A DNA stretch of 64,000 nt from Clostridiales bacterium oral taxon 876 str. F0540 (GCA_000466585.1 KE993482.1:51426-115425); one strand, 5' to 3'; counted from the stretch's first letter, positions 1 through 8,918 are shown. Program-made: numbers and translations. The notes: a model not told the origin generated them from the letters alone.

Positions 1-578
1 ATAAGCACAAAAAGGTGGATGACTATCCATATGGCGGTGGTGCAGGTATGGTAATGTCTGCTCAGCCAATTGTTGACTCGATCCACGCAGTTAAAAAAAT
101 TAACCAGGGTAAAGTTATATTTTTAGGTCCTAAAGGTAAAGCCTTTAATCAGAATATAGCAAAAGAATTATCAACAGAAAATGAACTTATATTTTTGTGC
201 GGTCATTATGAAGGAATAGATGAAAGAGTATATTCTTATACTGATGATGAAATTTCATTAGGGGATTTCGTATTAACAGGTGGTGAAATGGCCTGCATTC
301 CTATTATAGATAGTTTATGCAGACTAGTTCCTGGAGTTTTATCTAGCTCAGAAAGTTTTACCGATGAATCTTTTTATTCCGGTCTTTTGGAATATCCGCA
401 GTATACAAGACCAGAATGTTTTGAAGGTGTTTCAGTTCCTGAAGTACTCTTATCTGGACATCATGAGAATATTAGAAAGTGGAGAAGATTACAATCTCTT
501 AGCATTACTAGAGAAAGAAGACCTGATTTATTTAAAAAGATACAATTAACTAAAGAAGATAAAAAACTATTGAAATAA
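1..578 (+). CDS. trmD: tRNA (guanine-N1)-methyltransferase TrmD, 5' truncated by window edge
   Basis: TrmD methylates N1 of G37 next to the anticodon using S-adenosylmethionine and helps keep the reading frame. The frame is open from the first bases of the window, so the N-terminus lies outside; the internal ATG at 15 is not the start. The visible part holds the trefoil-knot methyltransferase signatures YGGGAGMVM, GHYEGIDERV and SLGDFVLTGGE, followed by the C-terminal domain ending at the stop. It lies upstream of rplS, the usual rimM-trmD-rplS order in Firmicutes. Assignment is firm; only the missing 5' end is unseen. Confidence 0.97.
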   Translation, partial: KHKKVDDYPYGGGAGMVMSAQPIVDSIHAVKKINQGKVIFLGPKGKAFNQNIAKELSTENELIFLCGHYEGIDERVYSYTDDEISLGDFVLTGGEMACIPIIDSLCRLVPGVLSSSESFTDESFYSGLLEYPQYTRPECFEGVSVPEVLLSGHHENIRKWRRLQSLSITRERRPDLFKKIQLTKEDKKLLK

Positions 579-586
579 TTATTATA

Positions 587-615
587 TTGCATAAAGATAT
601 AATATATGTTAAAAT
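587..615 (+). promoter_or_regulatory. Sigma-A-type promoter of rplS
   Basis: TTGCAT at 587-592 and TAAAAT at 610-615 are separated by 17 bp. Transcription would begin near 622, just where the foldable rplS leader starts. A second TATAAT at 598-603 lacks a well-spaced -35 box. Confidence 0.55.
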
Positions 616-620
616 ACATT

Positions 621-687
621 TTGTGCTAGTACGGGCGTTCCTCTGATACAAAAGCGATCAAGAACGTCAAATAAATATTAGGAGGGA
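621..687 (+). promoter_or_regulatory. Candidate L19-type ribosomal protein leader upstream of rplS
   Basis: The untranslated stretch before rplS contains GGGCGTTC at about 633-640 that can pair with GAACGTC at about 661-667, enclosing a short loop region, and then runs into the ribosome site. Firmicutes often carry an autoregulatory L19 leader at this place. Position and the long-range stem support the call; the full consensus could not be checked here. Confidence 0.55.
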
Positions 688-693
688 ATGCAC

Positions 694-1038
694 ATGTTAG
701 AAATTATAAAAGCTATAGAAGCTGAACAAATTAGAACTGACTTACCTAAATTTAACGTTGGAGATACTGTTAAGGTTCACGTTAAAGTAAAAGAAGGTAA
801 TAGAGAAAGAATACAAATTTTCGAGGGCATCGTTCTAAAGAGACAGAATGGTGGAATCAGAGAAACATTTACTGTAAGAAGAATATCTTATGGTGTAGGT
901 GTTGAAAGAACATTCCCTGTAAATTCTCCTATTATTGATAAAATTGATGTTGTTAGAAGAGGTAAAGTTAGAAGAGCTAAACTATTCTATTTAAGAGATA
1001 GAGTTGGTAAGGCAGCAAAAGTTAAAGAGTTAATATAA
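694..1038 (+). CDS. rplS: 50S ribosomal protein L19
   Basis: L19 sits at the 30S-50S interface of the ribosome. The protein starts MLEIIKAIEAEQ and contains the conserved FNVGDTVKVHVKVKEG segment, the QIFEGIVL motif and the basic tail RRGKVRRAKLFYLR. Its 114 residues match the family. An ATG six bases upstream (688) touches the AGGAGGG ribosome site, so the ATG at 694, with 7-base spacing and the family N-terminus, is preferred. It follows trmD, has its own promoter and leader, and ends at an intrinsic terminator. Confidence 0.97.
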   Translation: MLEIIKAIEAEQIRTDLPKFNVGDTVKVHVKVKEGNRERIQIFEGIVLKRQNGGIRETFTVRRISYGVGVERTFPVNSPIIDKIDVVRRGKVRRAKLFYLRDRVGKAAKVKELI

Positions 1039-1039
1039 G

Positions 1040-1066
1040 AAGGGGTCTGTTTAGACCCTTTTTTAT
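1040..1066 (+). terminator. Intrinsic terminator after rplS
   Basis: GGGTCT at 1043-1048 pairs with AGACCC at 1053-1058 across a 4-base loop, followed by a run of T. It lies two bases after the rplS stop, upstream of lepB. Confidence 0.85.
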
Positions 1067-1085
1067 ATATAAGGAAGGTGTTAGT

Positions 1086-1601
1086 ATGCTGAAGAACTTA
1101 ATTGAATTAGCAAAATCTGTTATAATAGCTATAGTTGCTGCAGTACTTATAATAACTTTTGTTTTTGAAACAGTCAGCGTTGATGGTTTATCTATGTTTC
1201 CGACATTAGATAATAAGGATAGATTGATAGTTGAAAAGGTTTCCTACTATTTTCGAAATCCAAAAGTAGATGACATTGTAGTATTAAAGTACCCTGCTGA
1301 TATAAGAGAAAAATTTATAAAAAGAGTTGTGGCTATATCTGGTGATAAAGTAAAAATTGAAGATAATAGATTATACATAAATGGTGTTGAAAAGAAAGAA
1401 CCCTATCTAAATGAGAAATTTATTAATGGTACTTTTAATGAAGTTACTGTACCCGAAAATACTGTTTTCGTTTTAGGGGATAATAGAAATAATAGCAGGG
1501 ACAGCAGATTCCCAGATGTAGGATTTGTGAATAAAAAACTTATAGTAGGTAGAGCTGTCTTGAGGTTATACCCATTTAACAAGATAGGAAGGATTAGATA
1601 A
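1086..1601 (+). CDS. lepB: Type I signal peptidase
   Basis: Membrane-anchored serine protease that removes signal peptides from secreted proteins at the outer face of the membrane. A single hydrophobic segment spans about residues 9-30, then comes the SMFPTL box with the catalytic serine, the KRVVAISGD box with the catalytic lysine, and the late GDNRNNSRDSR box. The 171-residue length and single anchor fit the Gram-positive SipS type. It lies between rplS and rbgA as in many Clostridia, with the next gene two bases after its stop, which suggests co-transcription. Confidence 0.95.
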   Translation: MLKNLIELAKSVIIAIVAAVLIITFVFETVSVDGLSMFPTLDNKDRLIVEKVSYYFRNPKVDDIVVLKYPADIREKFIKRVVAISGDKVKIEDNRLYINGVEKKEPYLNEKFINGTFNEVTVPENTVFVLGDNRNNSRDSRFPDVGFVNKKLIVGRAVLRLYPFNKIGRIR

Positions 1602-1602
1602 T

Positions 1603-2445
1603 ATGGCGATTAATTGGTTTCCAGGGCATATGGCAAAAACAAGAAGAGAACTGAAGGAAAATATGAAGCTTGTAGATGCTGTTATAGAAATAAGAGATGC
1701 TAGAATAGTTAAAAGTAGTAGGAATCCGGAAATTGATGATATATGCGGAGATAAACCTAGAGTAATATTGTTAAATAAAAGTGATTTAAGTGAGGAAAAT
1801 GTAACAAATCAGTGGATTAAGTTTCTCTCAACAAATAATGTTGCGTCTATAGCAGTGAATAGCATAACTGGTGCAGGATTAAATTCAATTAAACCTACTT
1901 TAGATAAGATTTTAAAGGAAAAACATGACAGACTGAAAGCTAAGGGGCTCTTAAATATTACTACTCGTGTTATGGTTGTAGGAATACCAAATGTAGGTAA
2001 GTCATCATTTATTAATAGGCTTGCTAAAAATAATATAGCAAAAACAGGAGACAGACCTGGTGTTACAAAAAGCAAACAATGGATAAAGACCAAAATAGGT
2101 ATAGAGCTTATGGACACCCCAGGTATACTATGGCCTAAATTTGAGGATGAAGATGTTGCACTCAACTTGGCTTTCACTGGTGCAATAAAGGATGAAGTAA
2201 TGGATATTGAAGAACTTGCTCTTAAACTCATAGAAAGACTTTCTTTTGAATATCCAAACAAATTGATAGAAAGATATAAATTGGATAAATTAAGCGATAA
2301 TACACTAGAGAATATGGATAATATAGCTTTAAAAAGAGGAAATATATCATCAGGCGGTATTGTTGATTATAATCGTGTTTCAGTAATGATTTTAGACGAA
2401 TTTAGAGGGGGAAAGTTAGGGAAAATTTCTTTAGAAAAACCTTAA
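1603..2445 (+). CDS. rbgA: Ribosome biogenesis GTPase RbgA (YlqF)
   Basis: Circularly permuted GTPase needed for late assembly of the 50S subunit. The G-motif order is permuted: NKSDL (G4) at about residue 58 comes before GIPNVGKSS (G1) near 128 and DTPG (G3) near 170, which is diagnostic. The protein begins MAINWFPGHMAKTRRE, the family N-terminus, and has the usual helical C-terminal RNA-binding domain. Length of 280 is typical. It directly follows lepB and precedes rnhB, an arrangement shared with Bacillus ylqF-rnhB. Confidence 0.96.
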   Translation: MAINWFPGHMAKTRRELKENMKLVDAVIEIRDARIVKSSRNPEIDDICGDKPRVILLNKSDLSEENVTNQWIKFLSTNNVASIAVNSITGAGLNSIKPTLDKILKEKHDRLKAKGLLNITTRVMVVGIPNVGKSSFINRLAKNNIAKTGDRPGVTKSKQWIKTKIGIELMDTPGILWPKFEDEDVALNLAFTGAIKDEVMDIEELALKLIERLSFEYPNKLIERYKLDKLSDNTLENMDNIALKRGNISSGGIVDYNRVSVMILDEFRGGKLGKISLEKP

Positions 2446-2460
2446 CTCAGAAAGATATTT

Positions 2461-3294
2461 ATGAACAAAGCAAATGAGTTAATTGTTGATTTTGAAAAAA
2501 TGAGTTATAACATGATAAAAAAATATACAGATGATATTAAGGATGATTACATAAATTTTAATATAAATAAAGATGTAGTTACCCAGATGATTAATTGTCT
2601 TAATACCGATAGCAGAAAAAATGTGCAATCATTGTCTGTAAAAATCTCTAAGCAAATAGAAGCTTTTGATAAAGAAGTTTATAGAGTAAAAAAAATGTAT
2701 GATTTTGATAAAAATTATTTAGCTGAAGGCTATATTGCTGGAGTTGATGAAGTAGGACGTGGACCTTTAGCAGGACCTATAGTAGCTGCTTCTGTTATTT
2801 TAGATTTAAGCTCTATGCATAATTCAGATTTAATTATTGGTATAAAAGATTCCAAGAAGCTTTCCAGCAAAGCGCGTGAAGAGCTTTCAGCAGAAATTAT
2901 ACATAAAGCTGCAAGCTATTCTTTTGCAGTAATAAATAATTACGAAATTGATTCAAAGGGAATAGCTTGGTGCAATAATGAAGTGTTTAGGGAGGCTGTT
3001 TCTAAACTTAGCATCCAGCCTGAATTAGTTTTATCAGATGGATATCCAATAAAACGTTTTAACCTTAAGAATAACTATGTTATAAAAGGTGATGAAAAAA
3101 GTGCAAGTATTGCATGCGCTTCTATTATAGCAAAGGTATATAGAGATAAAATTATGAGAGAATATTCAAAAATATACCCTAAATATTTTTTTGAGGAAAA
3201 TGCAGGCTATGGAACGAAAGATCACATAGAAGCATTGAAAAAATATGGACCTTGTAAAATACATAGAATGTACTTTCTAAGAAACATACTTTAA
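2461..3294 (+). CDS. rnhB: Ribonuclease HII
   Basis: Cleaves the RNA strand of RNA:DNA hybrids and single ribonucleotides in DNA. The catalytic domain starts near residue 92 with GVDEVGRGPLAGP, holding the first acidic residues, followed by IKDSKKLS and SIIAKVYRD. An N-terminal extension of roughly 85 residues precedes it, as in Bacillus RNase HII, so 277 residues is normal for Firmicutes though at the long side. The upstream purine tract AGAAAGA is a modest ribosome site 16 bases after rbgA. A terminator follows. Confidence 0.95.
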   Translation: MNKANELIVDFEKMSYNMIKKYTDDIKDDYINFNINKDVVTQMINCLNTDSRKNVQSLSVKISKQIEAFDKEVYRVKKMYDFDKNYLAEGYIAGVDEVGRGPLAGPIVAASVILDLSSMHNSDLIIGIKDSKKLSSKAREELSAEIIHKAASYSFAVINNYEIDSKGIAWCNNEVFREAVSKLSIQPELVLSDGYPIKRFNLKNNYVIKGDEKSASIACASIIAKVYRDKIMREYSKIYPKYFFEENAGYGTKDHIEALKKYGPCKIHRMYFLRNIL

Positions 3295-3296
3295 AT

Positions 3297-3333
3297 AAAA
3301 CCAAGTGCGAAGGATATAACCGCACTTGGTTTT
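3297..3333. terminator. Bidirectional terminator between rnhB and yraN
   Basis: Perfect 13-bp stem: AAAACCAAGTGCG at 3297-3309 pairs with CGCACTTGGTTTT at 3321-3333. It carries A and T tracts on opposite sides, so it can end transcription of both converging genes. It overlaps the yraN stop codon. Confidence 0.9.
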
Positions 3334-3700
3334 ATATTTGAAAGGCATTTTTTATAAGATTAACTTTATATTCATTGCTGCTTCTATTTAATAACACTTC
3401 AATAACATCAAATCGAAAATATGATTTTTCAATTTTGTTTTTTAATATATAATATTGAGCAGTCTTATAAATTTTATACTGTTTTCCTTTAGTCACTGCC
3501 TCACAAGGATAGCCATACTTCCTATCATATCTTGTCTTAACTTCAATAAAAACAATATATTTCCCATCCCTTGCTACCATATCAATTTCACCAATATTAC
3601 AGCGGAAGTTTCTACTTATTATATTATATCCTATAGATTTTAAATAAGATTCAGCTGTTTCTTCTCCATAGAATCCAATAGGTTTATTTTGATTCTTCAT
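3332..3700 (-). CDS. yraN: YraN family (UPF0102) endonuclease-fold protein
   Basis: Small protein of the restriction-endonuclease-like fold, often found between rnhB and the comM-like gene; its biological role is not settled. The sequence shows GEETAESYLKSIGY, the core NIGEIDMVARDG with the acidic residues of the fold, and VFIEVKTR with the E-x-K motif. The 122-residue start at 3700 has GGAG seven bases upstream; the alternative TTG at 3718 would bury that site. It is on the minus strand, opposite to all its neighbours, which is unusual for this gene pair. Confidence 0.9.
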   Translation of the reverse strand: MKNQNKPIGFYGEETAESYLKSIGYNIISRNFRCNIGEIDMVARDGKYIVFIEVKTRYDRKYGYPCEAVTKGKQYKIYKTAQYYILKNKIEKSYFRFDVIEVLLNRSSNEYKVNLIKNAFQI

Positions 3701-3764
3701 AGCATTTTCTCCAAACAAAAATTTAAGTATAGTACCTATTAATATTGACCGTTATTTTAATACT

Positions 3765-3819
3765 AAACAAATATTAAATAATATTTGTTTTAAATTTAGT
3801 TATATAAATGTATATACAT
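3765..3819. repeat. Two small inverted repeats in the divergent yraN-yifB gap
   Basis: AAACAAATAT at 3765-3774 pairs with ATATTTGTTT at 3781-3790 across six bases, and ATGTATATACAT at 3808-3819 is a perfect 12-bp palindrome. Both lie between the divergent genes and could be operators or transcript ends; the region is so AT-rich that chance is possible. Confidence 0.4.
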
Positions 3820-3848
3820 GTCAATAATTTATGGCTAGAGGTGATAAT

Positions 3849-5372
3849 ATGTCTGTAAAAATAAATACTGCAACCTTTAGTGGAATTGATGGCATCAATA
3901 TAACAGTAGAAATAGATATTTCTACCGGGTTACCTTGCTTTAATATTGTAGGCTTAGCAGATACTTCGGTAAAAGAGTCTAAGGAGAGAGTTAGGGCTGC
4001 CATTATAAATTCTGGTTTTGAGTTCCCGATAAGCAGAATAACAGTTAATCTTGCACCGGCAGATATAAAAAAAGACGGATCACAGTTCGATTTGCCGATT
4101 GCTATAGGTATCTTAGCAGCCTCAAATCAAATATACTGTGAAAATATACATAAGTATTTATTTATAGGCGAGCTTTCGTTATCAGGTGAAATACGAAAAA
4201 TTAGAGGCGCACTTCCAATAATAATAGGAGGTTTAAATAATAGTATTAAAAATTTCGTAATACCAAATGAGAATAGTAATGAATGCTCAATTGTAAAAAA
4301 TGCATTAATATATCCATTTGGTGATTTAAGACAGGTTGTGAATTTTCTAGAAAATGAAGATATGCTTCCTATAACATTTGATTATAAAAACGAAAAGAAA
4401 AATGGTAATTTCACATTTGATTTTGAAGATGTTATCGGTCAGGATAGCAGCAAAAGGGCAATTGAAGTTGCAGCTGCCGGAGGACATAATATATTGCTTT
4501 GGGGGCCTCCGGGTTCAGGTAAAAGCATGCTTGCCTCAAGAATACCGAGTATTTTACCTGAACTTGATTACGAAGAAGCTTTAGAAGTTACAAAAATTTA
4601 TAGTGTTTCAGGAAACATAAAAGATGAAGGTCTTGCAAAATGCAGACCATTTAGGAGCCCCCACCATACAAGTTCAAATATATCATTAATAGGAGGCGGA
4701 CGAAATCTTGCACCAGGCGAAATATCTTTGTCGCATAACGGAGTCTTATTTCTAGATGAAATGCTGGAATTTAAAAAAAGCGTTTTAGAAGTACTAAGAC
4801 AGCCTCTAGAGGATAAATTAGTTAAAATATCGCGTGCTAATGGCAACATAAGCTATCCAGCTAATTTTATGCTTGTTGGTGCTACAAATCCTTGTCCGTG
4901 TGGTTTTTACGCAAGTGGCACTAAAAAATGTACATGTACAGAACATGAAAAGAAAGTATATTTAAACAAGCTTTCAGGTCCTCTTCTTGATAGGATAGAT
5001 ATATTTACTTTTGTAGCTTCGTTAAAGTATGAAGAATATAATAAAATAAATAAAAACGAACCCTCTAAAGTTATAAGAAAAAGAATTATAAAAGCTAGAC
5101 AACTTCAGAAAACAAGATATAAAAATGAAGGAATAAGCTGTAACTCACAAATGACAACAAAATTAATTAATAAATACTGCAAATTAGATAGTAAGAGTAA
5201 TATGTTGTTAAAGAATGTGTACACAAAATATAATTTAAGCAATAGAGCATATAATCGATTGCTTAAGTTGTCAAGAACTATAGCTGATTTAAATGGAAGA
5301 GAAAATATAGAAAATAGTGATGTAATTGAAGCAGTGCAATATAGAAAATTTATTAATGATAATATAGTCTGA
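3849..5372 (+). CDS. yifB: YifB/ComM family Mg-chelatase-like AAA+ ATPase
   Basis: Member of the ComM/YifB family; ComM of Vibrio is a helicase acting in branch migration during natural transformation. The N-terminal Lon-protease-like domain (about residues 1-170) starts MSVKINTATFSG and includes GLADTSVKESKERV. The AAA+ Mg-chelatase domain follows, with Walker A GPPGSGKSM and Walker B LFLDEM. A cysteine cluster CPCGF...CTC lies near residue 350, and the C-terminal chelatase domain ends the protein. The start at 3849 has AGGTG upstream; the in-frame ATG at 3831 has none. It sits next to dprA, also a transformation gene family. Confidence 0.93.
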   Translation: MSVKINTATFSGIDGINITVEIDISTGLPCFNIVGLADTSVKESKERVRAAIINSGFEFPISRITVNLAPADIKKDGSQFDLPIAIGILAASNQIYCENIHKYLFIGELSLSGEIRKIRGALPIIIGGLNNSIKNFVIPNENSNECSIVKNALIYPFGDLRQVVNFLENEDMLPITFDYKNEKKNGNFTFDFEDVIGQDSSKRAIEVAAAGGHNILLWGPPGSGKSMLASRIPSILPELDYEEALEVTKIYSVSGNIKDEGLAKCRPFRSPHHTSSNISLIGGGRNLAPGEISLSHNGVLFLDEMLEFKKSVLEVLRQPLEDKLVKISRANGNISYPANFMLVGATNPCPCGFYASGTKKCTCTEHEKKVYLNKLSGPLLDRIDIFTFVASLKYEEYNKINKNEPSKVIRKRIIKARQLQKTRYKNEGISCNSQMTTKLINKYCKLDSKSNMLLKNVYTKYNLSNRAYNRLLKLSRTIADLNGRENIENSDVIEAVQYRKFINDNIV

Positions 5373-5436
5373 TAAAAATATTTAATCAGTATATTATTGG
5401 TAATTATTTTAATGTTATAATTAGGAGTATATTACT

Positions 5437-6504
5437 ATGATTGAACATGATATTTGGTTTTCAACACTTAAATTATCAAATAAAATCAAAAATAACCTTA
5501 TTAAATATTATAAAAGTTCTTTCAATTTATGGAATGAATATTCTCAAGGAAATTTAGTTTCAAAAGAATTAAAAAACGTTCTATTTAACAGTTGGGATGA
5601 TAAAAAGATAAGTATTATTAAAAATGTAATTTTGGAAAACAATATTAAAATAATAACTTGCGATAATGAGAACTTTCCTAATAAACTAAGGCTATATGAT
5701 GATTCTCCATGTATCTTATATTATTATGGAAGTATAGAAAAGCTAAATTCAAGTATTAATGTTTCTATAGTAGGTTCCAGAAAAAATTCGAATTACGGCA
5801 CAAATGTTACAAAACTTATTTCTAAAGAATTGTCTTTCAATAATATAAATATTGTTAGTGGATTGGCTAGGGGAATAGATGCACATGCTCATTCTACATG
5901 TATTGAAAATGGCGGCTTTACTTGTGCCGTTCTTGGTTGCGGTATAGACATTGTTTACCCAAAGGAAAATAAATTCTTATTTGAAGAAATAAAAAAAAGA
6001 GGCGTAATTTTATCTGAATTCCCTCCAGGAACGCAACCAATGCCATATAATTTTCCAATAAGAAACAGAATTATTAGTCAGCTTAGCGACTTGATTATAA
6101 TTGTTGAGGCTGGGATAAAAAGTGGTTCACTGATTACTGCAAACTTAGCTTTAGAACAAGGCATAGATGTCATGGCAGTTCCGGGTTCTATATTTTCAGA
6201 AGAAAGTAAAGGTTGTAACAAAATTATTAAAGATGGAGCTTATCCATTAACTTCTATAGAAGATGTGTTTGAGCTGCTTAAAATAAGCTATATGAATAGT
6301 GATATTAAATGTTGTAAATTAAGTTCAATTGAGATGAAAATTAATGAACTAATTAGCGATAGTCCTATACATATTGATGATATTATTAAAATCACTAATA
6401 TTGACATTAATCAATTATATGAGGTATTATTTGAGTTGCAGCTAAAAAATGAAATAATGTGCTTGGCTGGTAATTATTACGTAAAAAATTATAAAGCTAT
6501 ATAG
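5437..6504 (+). CDS. dprA: DNA-processing protein DprA
   Basis: DprA (Smf) binds incoming single-stranded DNA and loads RecA during transformation; it is also widespread in bacteria not known to be competent. The Rossmann-like core carries VGSRKNSNYG, SGLARGIDAHAH, GCGIDIVYP and SEFPPG, followed by IVEAGIKSGSLITA and a C-terminal winged-helix-like region. Length 355 is typical. AGGAG lies ten bases upstream of the ATG. It follows yifB and precedes topA, the standard Firmicutes order. Confidence 0.95.
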   Translation: MIEHDIWFSTLKLSNKIKNNLIKYYKSSFNLWNEYSQGNLVSKELKNVLFNSWDDKKISIIKNVILENNIKIITCDNENFPNKLRLYDDSPCILYYYGSIEKLNSSINVSIVGSRKNSNYGTNVTKLISKELSFNNINIVSGLARGIDAHAHSTCIENGGFTCAVLGCGIDIVYPKENKFLFEEIKKRGVILSEFPPGTQPMPYNFPIRNRIISQLSDLIIIVEAGIKSGSLITANLALEQGIDVMAVPGSIFSEESKGCNKIIKDGAYPLTSIEDVFELLKISYMNSDIKCCKLSSIEMKINELISDSPIHIDDIIKITNIDINQLYEVLFELQLKNEIMCLAGNYYVKNYKAI

Positions 6505-6628
6505 TTATACATATAAATTTTTATTAATTTGTATATTAACTAATAAATTACAAATAATTTAATTTGAAAGTACTATATTATGAGGGGGTGAATCACCTGG
6601 TTAATAATTTTGTTAGCTAGGTATATAT

Positions 6629-8719
6629 ATGGGTCAAAAGTTAGTAATTGTTGAGTCTCCTGCTAAAGCTAAAACTATTGGAAAATATCTTGGAAAAGAT
6701 TTCATAGTAGAAGCTTCAATGGGACATATTAGAGATCTTCCTAAAAGTCAATTAGGTGTAGATATAGATAATAATTATACACCTAAATATATAACAATAA
6801 GAGGCAAAGGAGAGTTGCTTGAAAAGTTAAAAAAAGCAGCGAAAAAGAGTGAAAAAATTTATTTAGCGACAGACCCTGATAGAGAAGGTGAAGCAATTTC
6901 CTGGCACTTATCAAAGATACTGAATATAAATGATACTGAAAAATGCAGAATAGAGTTTAATGAGATTACAAAAAATGCTGTGAAAAATGCTATAAAGAAA
7001 CCCAGAACTTTAAATATAAATTTAGTCGATGCTCAGCAGGCAAGAAGGGTATTAGATAGACTCGTTGGTTACGAAATAAGTCCAATTCTATGGAGAAAAA
7101 TAAGATGGGGGCTTAGTGCGGGAAGGGTTCAATCAGTTGCACTAAAGATGATATGTGATAGAGAAAATGAAATAAACTCTTTTTCTCCTAAAGAATATTG
7201 GTCAATTGAAAGTAAATTACTTTCGTCAAATAGCAAAAAACCATTTACCGTAAAACTATGGTCAAAAAATAACAAAAAAATTGAAATAAATACTGAATTA
7301 GAGAGTACAAAAATAATCGAAGAATTAAAGTCACATGATTTTATTGTCGACAAAGTTAAAAGATCGCAAAAAAATAAAAATCCATTGCCGCCGTTTACTA
7401 CCAGTACGTTACAACAAGATGCCTATAAGAAATTAAATTTTGCAACAAGGCGGACTATGTCTATAGCTCAACAGCTTTATGAAGGCATAGATATGAAAAA
7501 TCATGGGACTTTAGGACTTATAACATATATGAGAACAGATTCAGTAAGAATTTCAGAAGAAGCTCAAAAATCTGCCGCAGAATTTATTGAAAAAAATTTT
7601 GGAAAAGAATATAATCCTGAATCACCAAGGACATTCAAAAGCAAAAAAAATATTCAAGATGCTCACGAGGCAATACGACCTACTTATATCGATTTAACGC
7701 CAGATAAAATAAAAGATAGCTTAAAAGATGAACAATATAAACTTTATTCATTAATTTGGAAAAGATTCGTTGCTAGTCAAATGTCATCAAGTATACTTAA
7801 TACAATTATAGTAGAAGTGACTAATGGCCATTATCAGCTAAGAGCAAGTGGATCTTCAGTAAAGTTTGACGGATTTATGAAAATCTATGAATATTCAACT
7901 GACGAAGAAGAAGAAGCAACTTATCTTCCTGAATTATTAGAAGGAGATACACTGAATACTAAATCTATAGAAGGAAAACAACATTTCACTCAACCACCTG
8001 CAAAATATTCAGAAGCTTCTTTAGTTAAAACTTTAGAAGAATATGGTATAGGCAGACCTAGTACGTATGCTCCAATTATTTCTACTTTGTTAGATAGAAA
8101 ATATATTGAAAGAGATAAGAAAACTTTAATTCCAACAGAATTAGGTATAATAGTAAATAGCATACTAAGTGATTATTTTAAAGAAATAGTTGATGTTGAA
8201 TTTACTGCAGATATCGAGGAAAAATTAGATCGTGTTGAGGAAGGAAAAGATAATTGGAACAAAGTTGTAGATGACTTTTTTAAGCCAATTAAAGAATCTA
8301 TTGATGTAGCTGAAAAAGAAATATCAAAAATTACAATAGAAGACAAAATAAGCGAAGAAAAATGTGATAAATGTGGCCGAAACATGGTAATAAAGCATGG
8401 GCGTTTTGGAGATTTCCTAGCTTGCCCCGGATACCCTGAATGTAAAAACACAAAACCTATAGTTGAAAAGTTAGATGTTAAATGTCCTAAATGTGGTGAG
8501 AATATTCTTATTAAGAGAAGCAAAAAAGGCAAGAAATTTTTTGGATGCAGCAATTATCCTAATTGTGATTATGTTAGCTGGTTCGAGCCAACAAATGAGA
8601 AATGCGATTTATGCAATGAATTAATGTTTAAAAAATATTCTAAATCAAAAGGTAGCTTTTTAGAATGTAGTAATGAAAACTGCAAAAATAGAAAATATAA
8701 TGAAGATAAGCAATCATAA
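6629..8719 (+). CDS. topA: DNA topoisomerase I
   Basis: Type IA topoisomerase that relaxes negative supercoils by single-strand passage. It opens with the TOPRIM domain (KLVIVESPAKAKTIGKYLG, then ATDPDREGEAISWH), carries the active-site tyrosine in LITYMRTDSVRIS, and ends with three C-terminal four-cysteine zinc ribbons (CDKCG..., CPKCG..., CDLCN...). The 696-residue length is normal. The ribosome site before the ATG is weak (TAGG); a much stronger GAGGGGG tract lies about 40 bases upstream and does not serve it directly. codY follows. Confidence 0.97.
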   Translation: MGQKLVIVESPAKAKTIGKYLGKDFIVEASMGHIRDLPKSQLGVDIDNNYTPKYITIRGKGELLEKLKKAAKKSEKIYLATDPDREGEAISWHLSKILNINDTEKCRIEFNEITKNAVKNAIKKPRTLNINLVDAQQARRVLDRLVGYEISPILWRKIRWGLSAGRVQSVALKMICDRENEINSFSPKEYWSIESKLLSSNSKKPFTVKLWSKNNKKIEINTELESTKIIEELKSHDFIVDKVKRSQKNKNPLPPFTTSTLQQDAYKKLNFATRRTMSIAQQLYEGIDMKNHGTLGLITYMRTDSVRISEEAQKSAAEFIEKNFGKEYNPESPRTFKSKKNIQDAHEAIRPTYIDLTPDKIKDSLKDEQYKLYSLIWKRFVASQMSSSILNTIIVEVTNGHYQLRASGSSVKFDGFMKIYEYSTDEEEEATYLPELLEGDTLNTKSIEGKQHFTQPPAKYSEASLVKTLEEYGIGRPSTYAPIISTLLDRKYIERDKKTLIPTELGIIVNSILSDYFKEIVDVEFTADIEEKLDRVEEGKDNWNKVVDDFFKPIKESIDVAEKEISKITIEDKISEEKCDKCGRNMVIKHGRFGDFLACPGYPECKNTKPIVEKLDVKCPKCGENILIKRSKKGKKFFGCSNYPNCDYVSWFEPTNEKCDLCNELMFKKYSKSKGSFLECSNENCKNRKYNEDKQS

Positions 8720-8918
8720 TGCAAAATTATGTCGAACAAAATAAAAAATATGTTGAATTATAAGAAACCTTATGATATTATTATTTAGGAAAAAGACAAC
8801 AATTCATAATTTTTCAAAAAGTCTTAATTAAGAAAGTTTTCAATAAAATTATTTCTTTTAATACTGAATTAACATTAATTAGGATAAAAAATGAGTATAA
8901 AAAATAGGAGGAATGAAA
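8720..8918 (+). other. topA-codY intergenic region
   Basis: About 200 bp of AT-rich DNA. It holds a weak CodY-box-like sequence at 8808-8822 (AATTTTTCAAAAAGT, four mismatches to AATTTTCWGAAAATT) and the AGGAGG ribosome site of codY. I see no clear terminator after topA and no convincing promoter. Confidence 0.4.

Noticed and set aside
1809..2261. Long minus-strand frame inside rbgA, and similar antisense frames inside topA, pnp, tsf, infB and others
   Set aside because: Low-complexity serine- and leucine-rich translations without ribosome sites, lying opposite strongly conserved genes; they are codon shadows.
6588..6620. Ten-codon leader peptide gene before topA
   Set aside because: Its GTG lies inside the purine tract that would have to be its ribosome site, and the peptide is not rich in any one amino acid.
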